Assembly: GCA_001796045.1 (NCBI GenBank)
Contig: MGLN01000133.1
Location: forward strand, 2,666 to 30,383
Length of the DNA: 27,718 nucleotides
DNA from: Caulobacterales bacterium RIFOXYB1_FULL_67_16
Lineage (GTDB): Bacteria; Pseudomonadota; Alphaproteobacteria; Caulobacterales; Caulobacteraceae
Direction of reading: 5' to 3'
In this document: piece after piece, positions 1 through 7,206 of the stretch
Position numbering within the stretch: the first letter of the stretch is position 1
Layout: the number at the start of each line of letters is the position of its first letter
Notes under the pieces: model-generated
Told to the model about the DNA's origin: nothing
The model's input: the letters and a program-made list of their open reading frames with translations, nothing else
Database searches by the model: none
Program-made: the position numbers and the translations under genes

Positions 1-72
1 ACAGGCTGCAAGAGAAAGAAACAGCAAACCCGCGCCCAGCAGGATCGCCCTACGCCACTGTGATCTCGCCAC
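1..72 (-). CDS. Lipoprotein, N-terminal fragment (cut by window edge)
   Basis: Only the first 24 codons are inside the window, read from a GTG at 72 down to base 1. They form a textbook bacterial lipoprotein signal: a basic start (R3, R7, R8), a hydrophobic stretch rich in Leu, Ala and Gly, and a lipobox L-A-A-C whose cysteine is codon 24, the last complete codon. A strong ribosome binding site (GGAGGGG on the minus strand, around 79-85) lies about 6 nt upstream and supports the GTG start. The gene follows the dienelactone hydrolase gene on the same strand with a 54-bp gap that holds a perfect dyad. The mature protein is outside the window, so its function cannot be stated. The signal peptide itself is clear; the gene call rests on it and on the RBS. 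Confidence 0.7.
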   Translation of the reverse strand, partial: MARSQWRRAILLGAGLLFLSLAAC

Positions 73-85
73 CCTCGTCCCCTCC

Positions 86-114
86 GTGACACACGGCCCG
101 GCCCAGTGTGTCAC
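86..114. repeat. Perfect 9-bp inverted repeat before the lipoprotein RBS
   Basis: GTGACACAC (86-94) and GTGTGTCAC (106-114) are exact reverse complements separated by 11 nt, with half-site centres 20 bp apart, about two helical turns. The dyad lies between the stop of the dienelactone hydrolase gene (127) and the RBS of the lipoprotein (about 79-85). It could be a protein operator or an mRNA hairpin that controls access to the RBS. No T-run follows it, so it is not a typical intrinsic terminator. Confidence 0.6.
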
Positions 115-126
115 ATCAGGAACAAT

Positions 127-1026
127 TCAACCTCTTAAAGATTCGTCGAAGACCTGGAGCAGTTTCGACCAGCCGTCGTTCGCGTCGGCCTCGACATAGC
201 TGGCGCGATAGTCGGCGTGGAAGCCGTGGGGCGCGTCCGGATAGACGTCGATGCGACTGTCGGTCCGGCCGGCGCGGGCCAGGGCCTCGCGCATCCGCTC
301 GACGCTGGCCAGGGGAATGCCCTGGTCGCGACCGCCGTACAGACCCAGGACCGGCGCCTTCAGATCGTCGGCCAGATCGACCGGCCAAGGCTGGCCGGAC
401 GAGACCTGGGCGGGCGTGGCGTCGGCGGCGGGGGCCAGACGGCCGTACCAGGCCACCCCGGCGCCGATGGCCGCGAAACGCGCCGCCGCCTGCCACACCA
501 CCTTGCCGCCCCAGCAGAAGCCGGTGATCCCGACCTTGCCGTCGCGCGCCCACAGCTGCTGGCTGGTCCACTCCAGGGTGGCCGACAGGTCGCCCATCAC
601 CTGTTCATAGCTCGCCGCTCCGACGATCTGCATGATCCGGCCCATGTCGGACAGGGGCGCCGGATCCTCGACCCGGACGAAGAAGGCCGGGGCGACGGCG
701 GCATAGCCCTGTTTGGCCAGGCGGCGGCAGACGTCCTTGATATAGTCGTGAACCCCGAAGATCTCGGACACGACGATCACGACGGGGAAGGGACCGTCTC
801 CGGCCGGACGCGCCACATAGGCCGGGAGCTGGAACCCGTCGGGCGCCGGATAGGCGACCTCCGCCGTCTCCAGTCCGACGGCGTCGGTGACGATCGGCTT
901 GGCCTCCTTGGCCAGGGCCGCCACCGCATAGCCGGAAAAGAACAGGCCGCCCAGGGCGCCCACGGCGCGGCGGCTGAGCTTCAGATCTTCGGCGGTCTGG
1001 CCTTCGGGACGGATCAGGGTGGTCAT
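127..1026 (-). CDS. Dienelactone hydrolase family protein, Tat-exported
   Basis: An alpha/beta hydrolase of the dienelactone hydrolase (carboxymethylenebutenolidase) family, 299 residues. The triad is readable: nucleophile Cys171 in G-F-C-W-G-G, Asp234 in G-G-R-D-Q, and His267 in P-H-G-F-H; Glu88 in S-E-I-F-G matches the glutamate that activates the cysteine in this family. The N-terminus carries a twin-arginine-like motif (S-R-R-A-V at 18-22) followed by a hydrophobic segment and an A-L-A cleavage site near residue 39, so the enzyme is probably exported folded through Tat to the periplasm. The start at 1026 has a GGAG about 8 nt upstream. It lies 63 bp downstream of the acetyltransferase gene on the same strand. 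The natural substrate is unknown; such proteins often hydrolyse esters or lactones other than dienelactone. Confidence 0.9.
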   Translation of the reverse strand: MTTLIRPEGQTAEDLKLSRRAVGALGGLFFSGYAVAALAKEAKPIVTDAVGLETAEVAYPAPDGFQLPAYVARPAGDGPFPVVIVVSEIFGVHDYIKDVCRRLAKQGYAAVAPAFFVRVEDPAPLSDMGRIMQIVGAASYEQVMGDLSATLEWTSQQLWARDGKVGITGFCWGGKVVWQAAARFAAIGAGVAWYGRLAPAADATPAQVSSGQPWPVDLADDLKAPVLGLYGGRDQGIPLASVERMREALARAGRTDSRIDVYPDAPHGFHADYRASYVEADANDGWSKLLQVFDESLRG

Positions 1027-1089
1027 GGCGCGGCTCCAGAAGCGGGGGATCGGCAGGCCAGCACGGGGCGGTCCCGGCGTCCAGTCAAC

Positions 1090-1554
1090 TTAGACGGAGG
1101 CGAATACGACCGGTTTGGCGAAGCAGATCGCTTCCGGGCGGCCGATGTAGCGGCCATAGGGCGGGCATTCGCGATAACCGGCGCGCTCATAGAAGCCGAC
1201 GGCCGTGGTGTTGACGCGGCGCGTCTCCAGCCGGATTTCCTCATAGCCGAGGCTTTTCGCCCGCGCTTCCAGCGCCGCGAGCACGGCCGAACCTATCCCC
1301 TGGCCCGAGACGGCGGCGTACATCCGCTTGATTTCGGCGACCCCCGGCTGGAGCGGACGAAGGGCGCCGCAGCCAATGGCCCGACCCTCCTCGTCGCGCG
1401 CCAGCAGGAAGGCGGCGCCCGGACCGCGCACATCGTCCGCGTCGAACGAGGCCTGGCCGCTGGAGCCCGTGATCGCCGCCAGTCGCTGGGACAGGGCGGC
1501 GATCAGGACTTTGGCGTCGGCATGGTCGGGGTCGGCGTCCTCGATATGGATCAT
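1090..1554 (-). CDS. GNAT family N-acetyltransferase
   Basis: A 154-residue single-domain protein of the GCN5-related N-acetyltransferase fold, which moves acetyl from acetyl-CoA to an amine. The acetyl-CoA pyrophosphate loop is visible as G-Q-G-I-G-S (84-89), after the strand E-I-K-R-M-Y (74-79). Near the C-terminus the typical N-T-T-A-V-G-F-Y-E-R-A-G-Y segment (115-127) holds the tyrosine that often acts as general acid. Length is normal for the family. It starts 13 bp after the purH stop on the same strand, so it is probably translated from the same mRNA. The RBS is weak. The acceptor cannot be told from sequence; small molecules and protein N-termini are both possible. Confidence 0.9.
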   Translation of the reverse strand: MIHIEDADPDHADAKVLIAALSQRLAAITGSSGQASFDADDVRGPGAAFLLARDEEGRAIGCGALRPLQPGVAEIKRMYAAVSGQGIGSAVLAALEARAKSLGYEEIRLETRRVNTTAVGFYERAGYRECPPYGRYIGRPEAICFAKPVVFASV

Positions 1555-1567
1555 GCCTGGTCGAGCC

Positions 1568-3187
1568 TCAGTGCCGGAAGACCCGAACCCCGGTGAAGGC
1601 CATGGCGATCCCCTTCTCGTCGGCGGCGGCGATGACCTCGTCGTCGCGGATCGAGCCGCCGGGCTGGATTACCGCCGTGGCCCCGGCCGCGACCGCTTCC
1701 AAGAGGCCGTCGGCGAAGGGGAAGAAGGCTTCCGAGGCGCAGGCCGACCCCTCGGCCAGGGACTGGGTCAGGCCTTTCGCCTCGCCGGCCTCCTTGGCGC
1801 GGATGGCGGCGATGCGGGCGCTGTCGCGGCGGTTCATCTGGCCCGCGCCGATGCCGGCGGTCTGGCCGTCCTTGGCGTAGACGATGGCGTTGGACTTGAC
1901 GTGTTTGGCCACGGTGAAGGCGAACAGCATGTCCTGGATCTCGGTCGGGGTCGGCTGGCGCTTCGTCACGATCTTCAGATCCGAAGGCTTGATCAGCGAC
2001 CGGTCGCGGCTCTGGACCAGGAAGCCGCCGGCGACCGAGCGGAACACCTCGCCCGGCCCGTGCGGATCGGGCAGGCCGTCGGTGATCAGCAGGCGCAGGT
2101 TCTTCTTCGAAGCAAAGACTGCCTTGGCCTCGTCGTCGGCGCCGGGGGCGATGACCACCTCGGTGAAGATGCCGGTGATGGCGCGGGCGTCGTCGCCGTT
2201 CAGCGGCCGGTTGACGGCGATCACGCCGCCGAAGGCCGAAACGGCGTCGCATTCCAGGGCGCGGGCGTAGGCTTCCGACAGGTCCTTGCCGACGGCCACA
2301 CCGCAGGGGTTGGCGTGTTTGACGATGACGCAGGCCGGGGCCTCGAACTCGGCGACCAGCTCATAGGCGGCGTCGGCGTCGGCGATATTGTTGTAGCCCA
2401 GCTCCTTGCCCTGGACCTGGGTCGCATAGGCCACGCCCGGACGGCGCTCGCCGGTGCGGTAGAAGGCGCCGGTCTGGTGCGGGTTCTCGCCGTAGCGCAG
2501 GGTCTGGGCCAGAGAACCGGCGATCGACTTGCGGGCCGGGGCGGCGTCCTCGATCTGCTGGGCGAACCAGCCGGAGACGGCGGCGTCATAGGCGGCGGTG
2601 CGGGCGAAGGCGCGGGCGGCCAGCCGCGTGCGCAGGGCCAGATCGGTCGAACCCTCGGCCTTCAGCGCCTCAAGGATCAGGCCGATGCTCTCGCCGTCGA
2701 CGGCGACGGCGACATAGCCGTGGTTCTTGGAGCCCGAACGGATCATGGCCGGGCCGCCGATGTCGATGTTCTCGACCGCCGCCTCGAACGAACCTTTCTC
2801 GCCAGGTTGGGCCGCCGCAACCGTGGACTCGAACGGATAGAGGTCGATCCAGACGATATCGATGGCGCCGATGCCGTGGTCGGTCATGGCCTGGGCGTGG
2901 TCGGCCGCGTCGCGCACGCCCAGCAGGCCGCCGTGGACGATGGGGTGCAGGGTCTTGACCCGGCCGTCCATCATCTCGGGGAAGCCCGTCAGATCGGCCA
3001 CGTCCTTGACCGGCAGGCCCAGTTTGGCGATCGCCGCCTTGGTGCCCCCGGTCGAGACCAGTTCGACGCCCAGGTCGTGCAGGGTGCGGGCGACGTCTCC
3101 CAGCCCGGCCTTGTCGGACAGGGAGATCAGGGCGCGTTGCGGCTTGACCCGATCAGGGGCGGGGGGGAAGTCGGGAGCGGCGGGCAT
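1568..3187 (-). CDS. purH: Bifunctional AICAR transformylase / IMP cyclohydrolase
   Basis: Catalyses the last two steps of purine nucleotide synthesis: formylation of AICAR with 10-formyl-THF, then ring closure to IMP, in the cytoplasm. 539 residues, close to the usual 520-530. The N-terminal MGS-like cyclohydrolase domain (about 15-155) shows S-L-S-D-K-A-G, S-T-G-G-T (45-49) and V-K-T-L-H-P (78-82). The transformylase part carries R-Y-G-E-N-P-H-Q (231-238) and the catalytic K-H-A-N-P-C-G (290-296). I chose the ATG at 3187 because the family's R-A-L-I-S-L-S-D-K block then begins near residue 18. An in-frame extension upstream to 3448 runs into the heparinase gene and has non-family sequence. 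It lies 89 bp after the heparinase-like gene in the long minus-strand operon. Confidence 0.97.
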   Translation of the reverse strand: MPAAPDFPPAPDRVKPQRALISLSDKAGLGDVARTLHDLGVELVSTGGTKAAIAKLGLPVKDVADLTGFPEMMDGRVKTLHPIVHGGLLGVRDAADHAQAMTDHGIGAIDIVWIDLYPFESTVAAAQPGEKGSFEAAVENIDIGGPAMIRSGSKNHGYVAVAVDGESIGLILEALKAEGSTDLALRTRLAARAFARTAAYDAAVSGWFAQQIEDAAPARKSIAGSLAQTLRYGENPHQTGAFYRTGERRPGVAYATQVQGKELGYNNIADADAAYELVAEFEAPACVIVKHANPCGVAVGKDLSEAYARALECDAVSAFGGVIAVNRPLNGDDARAITGIFTEVVIAPGADDEAKAVFASKKNLRLLITDGLPDPHGPGEVFRSVAGGFLVQSRDRSLIKPSDLKIVTKRQPTPTEIQDMLFAFTVAKHVKSNAIVYAKDGQTAGIGAGQMNRRDSARIAAIRAKEAGEAKGLTQSLAEGSACASEAFFPFADGLLEAVAAGATAVIQPGGSIRDDEVIAAADEKGIAMAFTGVRVFRH

Positions 3188-3255
3188 GGCGGCGTCCGTA
3201 GAGGCTTGGGGGAGGATGGCGCGCCCTCTAGCGCCAAACGCTCGTCCCGTCACCC

Positions 3256-3276
3256 CACGGACGGTTTCCGCCCGTG
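3256..3276 (-). repeat. Hairpin directly after the heparinase stop codon
   Basis: CACGGACGG and CCGCCCGTG flank a TTT loop, giving eight pairs and one A-C mismatch. The hairpin touches the stop codon of the heparinase-like gene and is not followed by a T-run in the minus direction. It could stabilise the mRNA end or attenuate reading into purH. A second short dyad (TGGCGC...GCGCCA) lies nearer purH. Confidence 0.4.
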
Positions 3277-5118
3277 TCAGGTCGGATCGCCGCTCGCGCC
3301 CGCCGGGCTCAGCTTCCAGCGGATCCGGCTCTCGCTGTCGGTGCGGGCCGAGCCGCGCACGACGATCTGCAGCGAACGGCGGGTCAGGCCGGCGTCGATA
3401 TGGACGCTGGGCTCTATGGCCACGTCGGGGCCGTCGGTGCGGAACCACCAGCCCCGGCCCGAGGCGCCGCGCAGCAGGATCGAGCGACGGTCGCGCGCCA
3501 GCGAGGCCTGAACCCCCGGCTCCAGATGGAAGCGGATGGCGTAGGGGGCCGCGATCTGACGCACCATCTCCTTGCGGCCGGGCGTGGGGAACAGCTTCTC
3601 CTCGGCGCGCAGCTCGTCCATCCTCTGATCCAGATAGAGGCGGCGCTGATGGTTCAGGCCGAAGGCCTCGTTCCAGCCGTCATGCTCCATGTCCAGCCAG
3701 ACCGCGTCGTCACCGTCGCGCTCGTCGACCGTGACGTGGATCGGCGGGCCGACCAGGCGGGGGCCCAGCAGTTCGCCCTTCCAGCCGCCGAGCGGCTCGT
3801 TCAGCGACCGCTCGCCCAGGGTCAGGGTCGAATGGCCCGGCGTCAGCCGCAGGGCCTGACGATCGGTGGAGCGCGGGGTCCAGCCCGAGCCGGTGATCAG
3901 CCGATCCTTGCCGCAGACGATCTCCAGCGCCAGGGGCTGGGCGCAGGCCGAGGCGCCCCAGGCGCCGGCGGCGGGGGCGGCCGCATCGGCGACGATGGTC
4001 AGAAGCGGGCTGGCGATGCGAACCAGGCCGGCGACGGTCCCGACCGGCGGATGGCTGGGGTCGGTCTGGGCCGCCTCGTCATGGGCGCGGGCGGCGGCGA
4101 CGCGGGCGGCGATCGAGGGGCCGCCGCCCTGGAAGCCGGCCAGACGGCCGTCCGGAAGGGTCAGCAGGCGCAGGCCCTCGGTCAGGCGGGCGATCGCTCC
4201 GGTCACGGCCTCGGGCGTCGGTTCGGACAGCTGGGACAGGGCGTCGTCGAGCGTCAGCAGATCGAGCAGCAGCTCCAGCCCGGCCTCGGGACTGCGCGAG
4301 GCGTGGCCGCCGTCGGGCTGGACGGTGGTCTTCAGGGCGCCGGGCAGGCCGGCCAGGGCGCGGCGGCGCAAGGATTGGCCGGGCGCTCCGGCCAGGACGC
4401 AGCCGCCGACGGCCGCGGCCGTCAGCCGTTCGGCGCGGCTGGCCAGGCCGCCGGGCGGCCGCAGCAGCTGGCGGGTCTGGCGCGCCAGGCTGTCGGCCAG
4501 GGCCAGCCGCTCGGCCTCGGTGGCGACGGCGCCCATCTTGCGGGCGGCGCAGGCCAGGTTGATCACCCGGCGCGGCAGGATCTCGGGGCCCCAGGCGAAG
4601 GGGGACCAGCGGGCGAAGGTCTCGCTCCAGGCCAGGGTCAGGCGCAGGGCCTCGCGCGCGCCGCGCTCGCCCTGGGCCATCAGGGCCGGCAGCCAGTTGA
4701 AGGCGTGCAGCTCCACCGCGAAGGGGCGGGACGGGCTGGGCCGGTTCCAGGGGTCGGCCGGCGCCTCGCACTCCATCGACGCCCCGGCCAGGACGAACCG
4801 CCCGATCAGCAGATTCTTGCCCGGCGCCGGGTCATGGGGGCGGAAGTCGCGGGGCGTGGCCGCAAAGGCCGTGACCTTGCCCCCGCCCAGGACCGAGCTG
4901 AGCGTCAAGCCGTAGCCGGGCAGGCCGTACAGCTCGATCCACAGCTGGCGCGTCAGGATGCGGCCGGCGATGGCGGGCCACAGGCCGGGGCCGGTCTGGG
5001 TCTCGCCCGACCGGACCGGGGTGCGGACCGGGGCGCCGGCCAAACCGGGAATCTGGCCCGAGGCGACGTCGGGCGTCGCCTCCGGACTGCGCGGGCTGAA
5101 GGGACCGATGGGGCTCAC
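3277..5118 (-). CDS. Heparinase II/III family protein
   Basis: 613 residues with two-part architecture: an alpha-helical (alpha/alpha toroid) N-terminal half and a beta-sandwich C-terminal half typical of heparinase II/III-type polysaccharide lyases. Markers include F-N-W-L-P-A-L (140-146), W-G-P-E-I-L-P-R-R-V-I-N-L (176-188), D-G-G-H-A-S-R-S-P (269-277) and H-D-G-W (479-482) followed by N-H-Q-R-R-L-Y-L (489-496). I see no signal peptide. The start is a GTG at 5118 whose last two bases form part of the rpe stop (GTGA), so the two genes are probably translationally coupled. It is flanked by housekeeping genes, with no other polysaccharide utilisation gene nearby. The substrate is unknown; a cell-envelope glycan role is possible but is my inference. 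Confidence 0.88.
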   Translation of the reverse strand: MSPIGPFSPRSPEATPDVASGQIPGLAGAPVRTPVRSGETQTGPGLWPAIAGRILTRQLWIELYGLPGYGLTLSSVLGGGKVTAFAATPRDFRPHDPAPGKNLLIGRFVLAGASMECEAPADPWNRPSPSRPFAVELHAFNWLPALMAQGERGAREALRLTLAWSETFARWSPFAWGPEILPRRVINLACAARKMGAVATEAERLALADSLARQTRQLLRPPGGLASRAERLTAAAVGGCVLAGAPGQSLRRRALAGLPGALKTTVQPDGGHASRSPEAGLELLLDLLTLDDALSQLSEPTPEAVTGAIARLTEGLRLLTLPDGRLAGFQGGGPSIAARVAAARAHDEAAQTDPSHPPVGTVAGLVRIASPLLTIVADAAAPAAGAWGASACAQPLALEIVCGKDRLITGSGWTPRSTDRQALRLTPGHSTLTLGERSLNEPLGGWKGELLGPRLVGPPIHVTVDERDGDDAVWLDMEHDGWNEAFGLNHQRRLYLDQRMDELRAEEKLFPTPGRKEMVRQIAAPYAIRFHLEPGVQASLARDRRSILLRGASGRGWWFRTDGPDVAIEPSVHIDAGLTRRSLQIVVRGSARTDSESRIRWKLSPAGASGDPT

Positions 5119-5780
5119 GCGGCCGCCGGGACGGCCTTCAGGGCGGCGATATTGGCCGCATAATCGCCCTTGAACACAAAGGAGCCGGCGACCAGGGCGT
5201 CGGCCCCGGCGGCGACGCATGCGGCGGCGTTGGCCGAGGTCACGCCCCCGTCCACCTGCAGATGGGCCGGCGATCCGGCGCGGTCCAGAATGGCGCGGGC
5301 GGCGGCGATCTTGCGCAGCGAGCCGTCGATGAACTTCTGCCCGCCGAAGCCGGGATTGACCGACATGATCAGCACCAGATCGACCAGATCGACCACCTCC
5401 TCCAGGATCGACAGCGGGGTGGCCGGATTGAACACCACCCCGGCCTTGGCGCCCAGCTGGCGGATACGGCCCAGGGTGCGGTGGACGTGGGGCCCGCTTT
5501 CCGGGTGGATCGACAGCAGGTCGGCGCCGGCGTCGCGATAGGCCTCCAGCCAAGGATCCACCGGGGCGACCATCAGGTGGACGTCGAAGGGCTTGGCGGT
5601 ATGGGGCCGGATCGCCTTCACGATGTCCGGGCCCAGGGTGATGTTGGGCACGAAATGGCCGTCCATCACATCGACATGGATCCAGTCGGCGCCGGCGGCG
5701 TCCAGGGCGCGGACCTCGTCGCCCAGGCGCGCGAAATCGCTGGCGAGGATGGACGGGCAGATCAGGGGGGTAGAAGCCAT
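5115..5780 (-). CDS. rpe: Ribulose-phosphate 3-epimerase
   Basis: Interconverts ribulose 5-phosphate and xylulose 5-phosphate in the pentose phosphate pathway, feeding ribose 5-phosphate to purine synthesis (purH lies in the same operon). 221 residues, a TIM barrel of normal length. Metal and catalytic ligands are all present: His35 and Asp37 in H-V-D-V-M-D-G-H, His68 in D-V-H-L-M-V, and Asp177 in V-D-G-G-V. The phosphate-binding V-N-P-G-F-G-G-Q-K-F (141-150) and the N-terminal P-S-I-L-A-S-D-F are canonical. The ATG at 5780 is preceded by a purine-rich GAGGGG very close to it. The stop overlaps the heparinase GTG by 4 bp. Confidence 0.97.
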   Translation of the reverse strand: MASTPLICPSILASDFARLGDEVRALDAAGADWIHVDVMDGHFVPNITLGPDIVKAIRPHTAKPFDVHLMVAPVDPWLEAYRDAGADLLSIHPESGPHVHRTLGRIRQLGAKAGVVFNPATPLSILEEVVDLVDLVLIMSVNPGFGGQKFIDGSLRKIAAARAILDRAGSPAHLQVDGGVTSANAAACVAAGADALVAGSFVFKGDYAANIAALKAVPAAA

Positions 5781-5796
5781 GGCCCCTCGGATAGGA

Positions 5797-5820
5797 CGGC
5801 TTGTCCCCCGGGGCAAGCCG
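5797..5820 (-). repeat. Intergenic hairpin between rsmB and rpe
   Basis: CGGCTTG (5797-5803) and CAAGCCG (5814-5820) form a perfect 7-bp stem around a C/G-rich 10-nt centre that can add further G-C pairs. It fills about half of the 47-bp gap between the rsmB stop and the rpe start. No T-run follows in the minus direction, so an mRNA processing or stability element is more likely than a terminator. Confidence 0.4.
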
Positions 5821-5827
5821 CAGGGCG

Positions 5828-7171
5828 TCAGGAAACCCGTTCCAGCCGTGCGGCGAAGAAGCCGTCGAGGCCGCCGCGCTCGGCCCACTGGGACGGCAGG
5901 ATGCGCAGCCAGCCTTCGGGCGTCAGGGCCTCGGCCGGCGCGCCGACGGCGGCGGGATCGGCCGGGACGGTGCGGAAGCCGGGGTTGCGGCGCAGGAAGG
6001 CGATCACCTGGGTCTCCCCCTCCTCGCGCTCCAGCGAACAGGTGCAATAGACCAGACGTCCGCCCGGCCTGACCCGTTCGGCGGCGGCGTCGAGCAGCCG
6101 GTGCTGGACGTCGGCCAGTTTGGCGACCTCGGCCGGCTTGGTGGCGCGCAGGACCTCGGGGTTGCGGCGGAAGGTGCCGGTGGCCGTGCAGGGGGCGTCC
6201 AGCAGCACGGCGTCGAAGGTGCGATCGTCCTCCCAGTCCTCGGCGGGGACGGCGACGACCTCGGCGGTCAGTCCGGTGCGTTCCAGGTTCTGGGTCAGGC
6301 GTTTCAGACGCGGGGCCGAACGGTCCAGGGCGACCACCGCAGCGCCGGCGGCGGCCAGCTGCAGGGTCTTGCCGCCGGGCGCGGCGCACATGTCCAGGGC
6401 GGTCTCGCCGGGCCTGACGTCCAGAAGGCGCCCCGGAACGGCGGCGGCCGCGTCCTGGACCCACCAGTCGCCGGTCTCGAATCCGGGCCAGGTCGCCACG
6501 TCGCCGCGACGGCCGGTGCGGACCGTACCCCCGTCCAGAACCTCGCCCTCCACCGCCTCGGCGACGGCGGCGGGATCGACGCCGGGCTTCAGGCTGAGGT
6601 CCGTCGCCGGCTCGTCGCGCGCGGCCAGGGCGAGGCCGGTCAGGGTCGCCTCGCCATAGGTCGCCCGCCAGCGGGCGGCGATCCAGTCCGGCAGATTGCT
6701 CTCGGCCGTGGTCAGGCCGGGTCCGTCGCGCCCCACCCCGCGCAGCACGGCGTTGACCAGATTCTTGTAGGGCCGGGTCTTGGGATCGCGCTCGGCCAGT
6801 TTCACGGCCGTGGAGACGGCGGCGAAGGCCGGGGTCTCCAGCACCAGGGTCTGGGCCAGGGCGATCCGCATCAGGGTGCGCACGGCCTCGGGCGGGGATT
6901 TCTTCAGACGCCGGTCCAGGATCTGGTCGATCTCGCCCAGACGCCGCAGGGCCGCCATGGCCACGGCGCGGGCGAAGGCCCGATCGACCGGCGCCAGGGC
7001 GCGGGCGGCCGGCTGGCTCAGCGCTTCGTCCAGCCCGTTGCGCTTCTCCAGCGCCGCGTTCAGCAGGACGCCCGCCACCACCCGGGCCTCGACCCCGATG
7101 TCGTCCTGGTGCGGGGTTTCGGACGGGGTTTCCGAGGGCGTAGCGGGGCGCGGCCGGCCCTTGGTCGCCAT
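5828..7171 (-). CDS. rsmB: 16S rRNA (cytosine-C5) methyltransferase RsmB/Sun family
   Basis: SAM-dependent m5C methyltransferase of the Sun/Fmu family, predicted to methylate C967 of 16S rRNA. 447 residues. The N-terminal half (about 25-150) is a NusB-like RNA-binding domain (A-R-V-V-A-G-V-L near 29-36, Y-K-N-L-V-N-A-V-L-R-G at 135-145). The methyltransferase half carries SAM motif I as C-A-A-P-G-G-K-T (262-269), D-A-P-C (325-328) and the catalytic T-C pair in Y-C-T-C-S (375-379, nucleophile Cys378). I chose the ATG at 7171: upstream in-frame codons run through the kup 3' end and do not resemble the family. The first 25 residues are low-complexity. It lies 35 bp after kup on the same strand. 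RsmB is favoured over other Sun paralogues because of the NusB domain. Confidence 0.93.
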   Translation of the reverse strand: MATKGRPRPATPSETPSETPHQDDIGVEARVVAGVLLNAALEKRNGLDEALSQPAARALAPVDRAFARAVAMAALRRLGEIDQILDRRLKKSPPEAVRTLMRIALAQTLVLETPAFAAVSTAVKLAERDPKTRPYKNLVNAVLRGVGRDGPGLTTAESNLPDWIAARWRATYGEATLTGLALAARDEPATDLSLKPGVDPAAVAEAVEGEVLDGGTVRTGRRGDVATWPGFETGDWWVQDAAAAVPGRLLDVRPGETALDMCAAPGGKTLQLAAAGAAVVALDRSAPRLKRLTQNLERTGLTAEVVAVPAEDWEDDRTFDAVLLDAPCTATGTFRRNPEVLRATKPAEVAKLADVQHRLLDAAAERVRPGGRLVYCTCSLEREEGETQVIAFLRRNPGFRTVPADPAAVGAPAEALTPEGWLRILPSQWAERGGLDGFFAARLERVS

Positions 7172-7206
7172 CCGGCGGCCGCGCGCCTCGGAGTTCTGGC
7201 CCGACC

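Noticed and set aside
3188..3448. In-frame upstream extension of purH to 3448
   Set aside because: Would overlap the heparinase gene, has non-family sequence, and would make PurH about 90 residues too long.
1328..3511. Long plus-strand open frame opposite purH
   Set aside because: Low-complexity antisense translation; purH on the minus strand is unambiguous.
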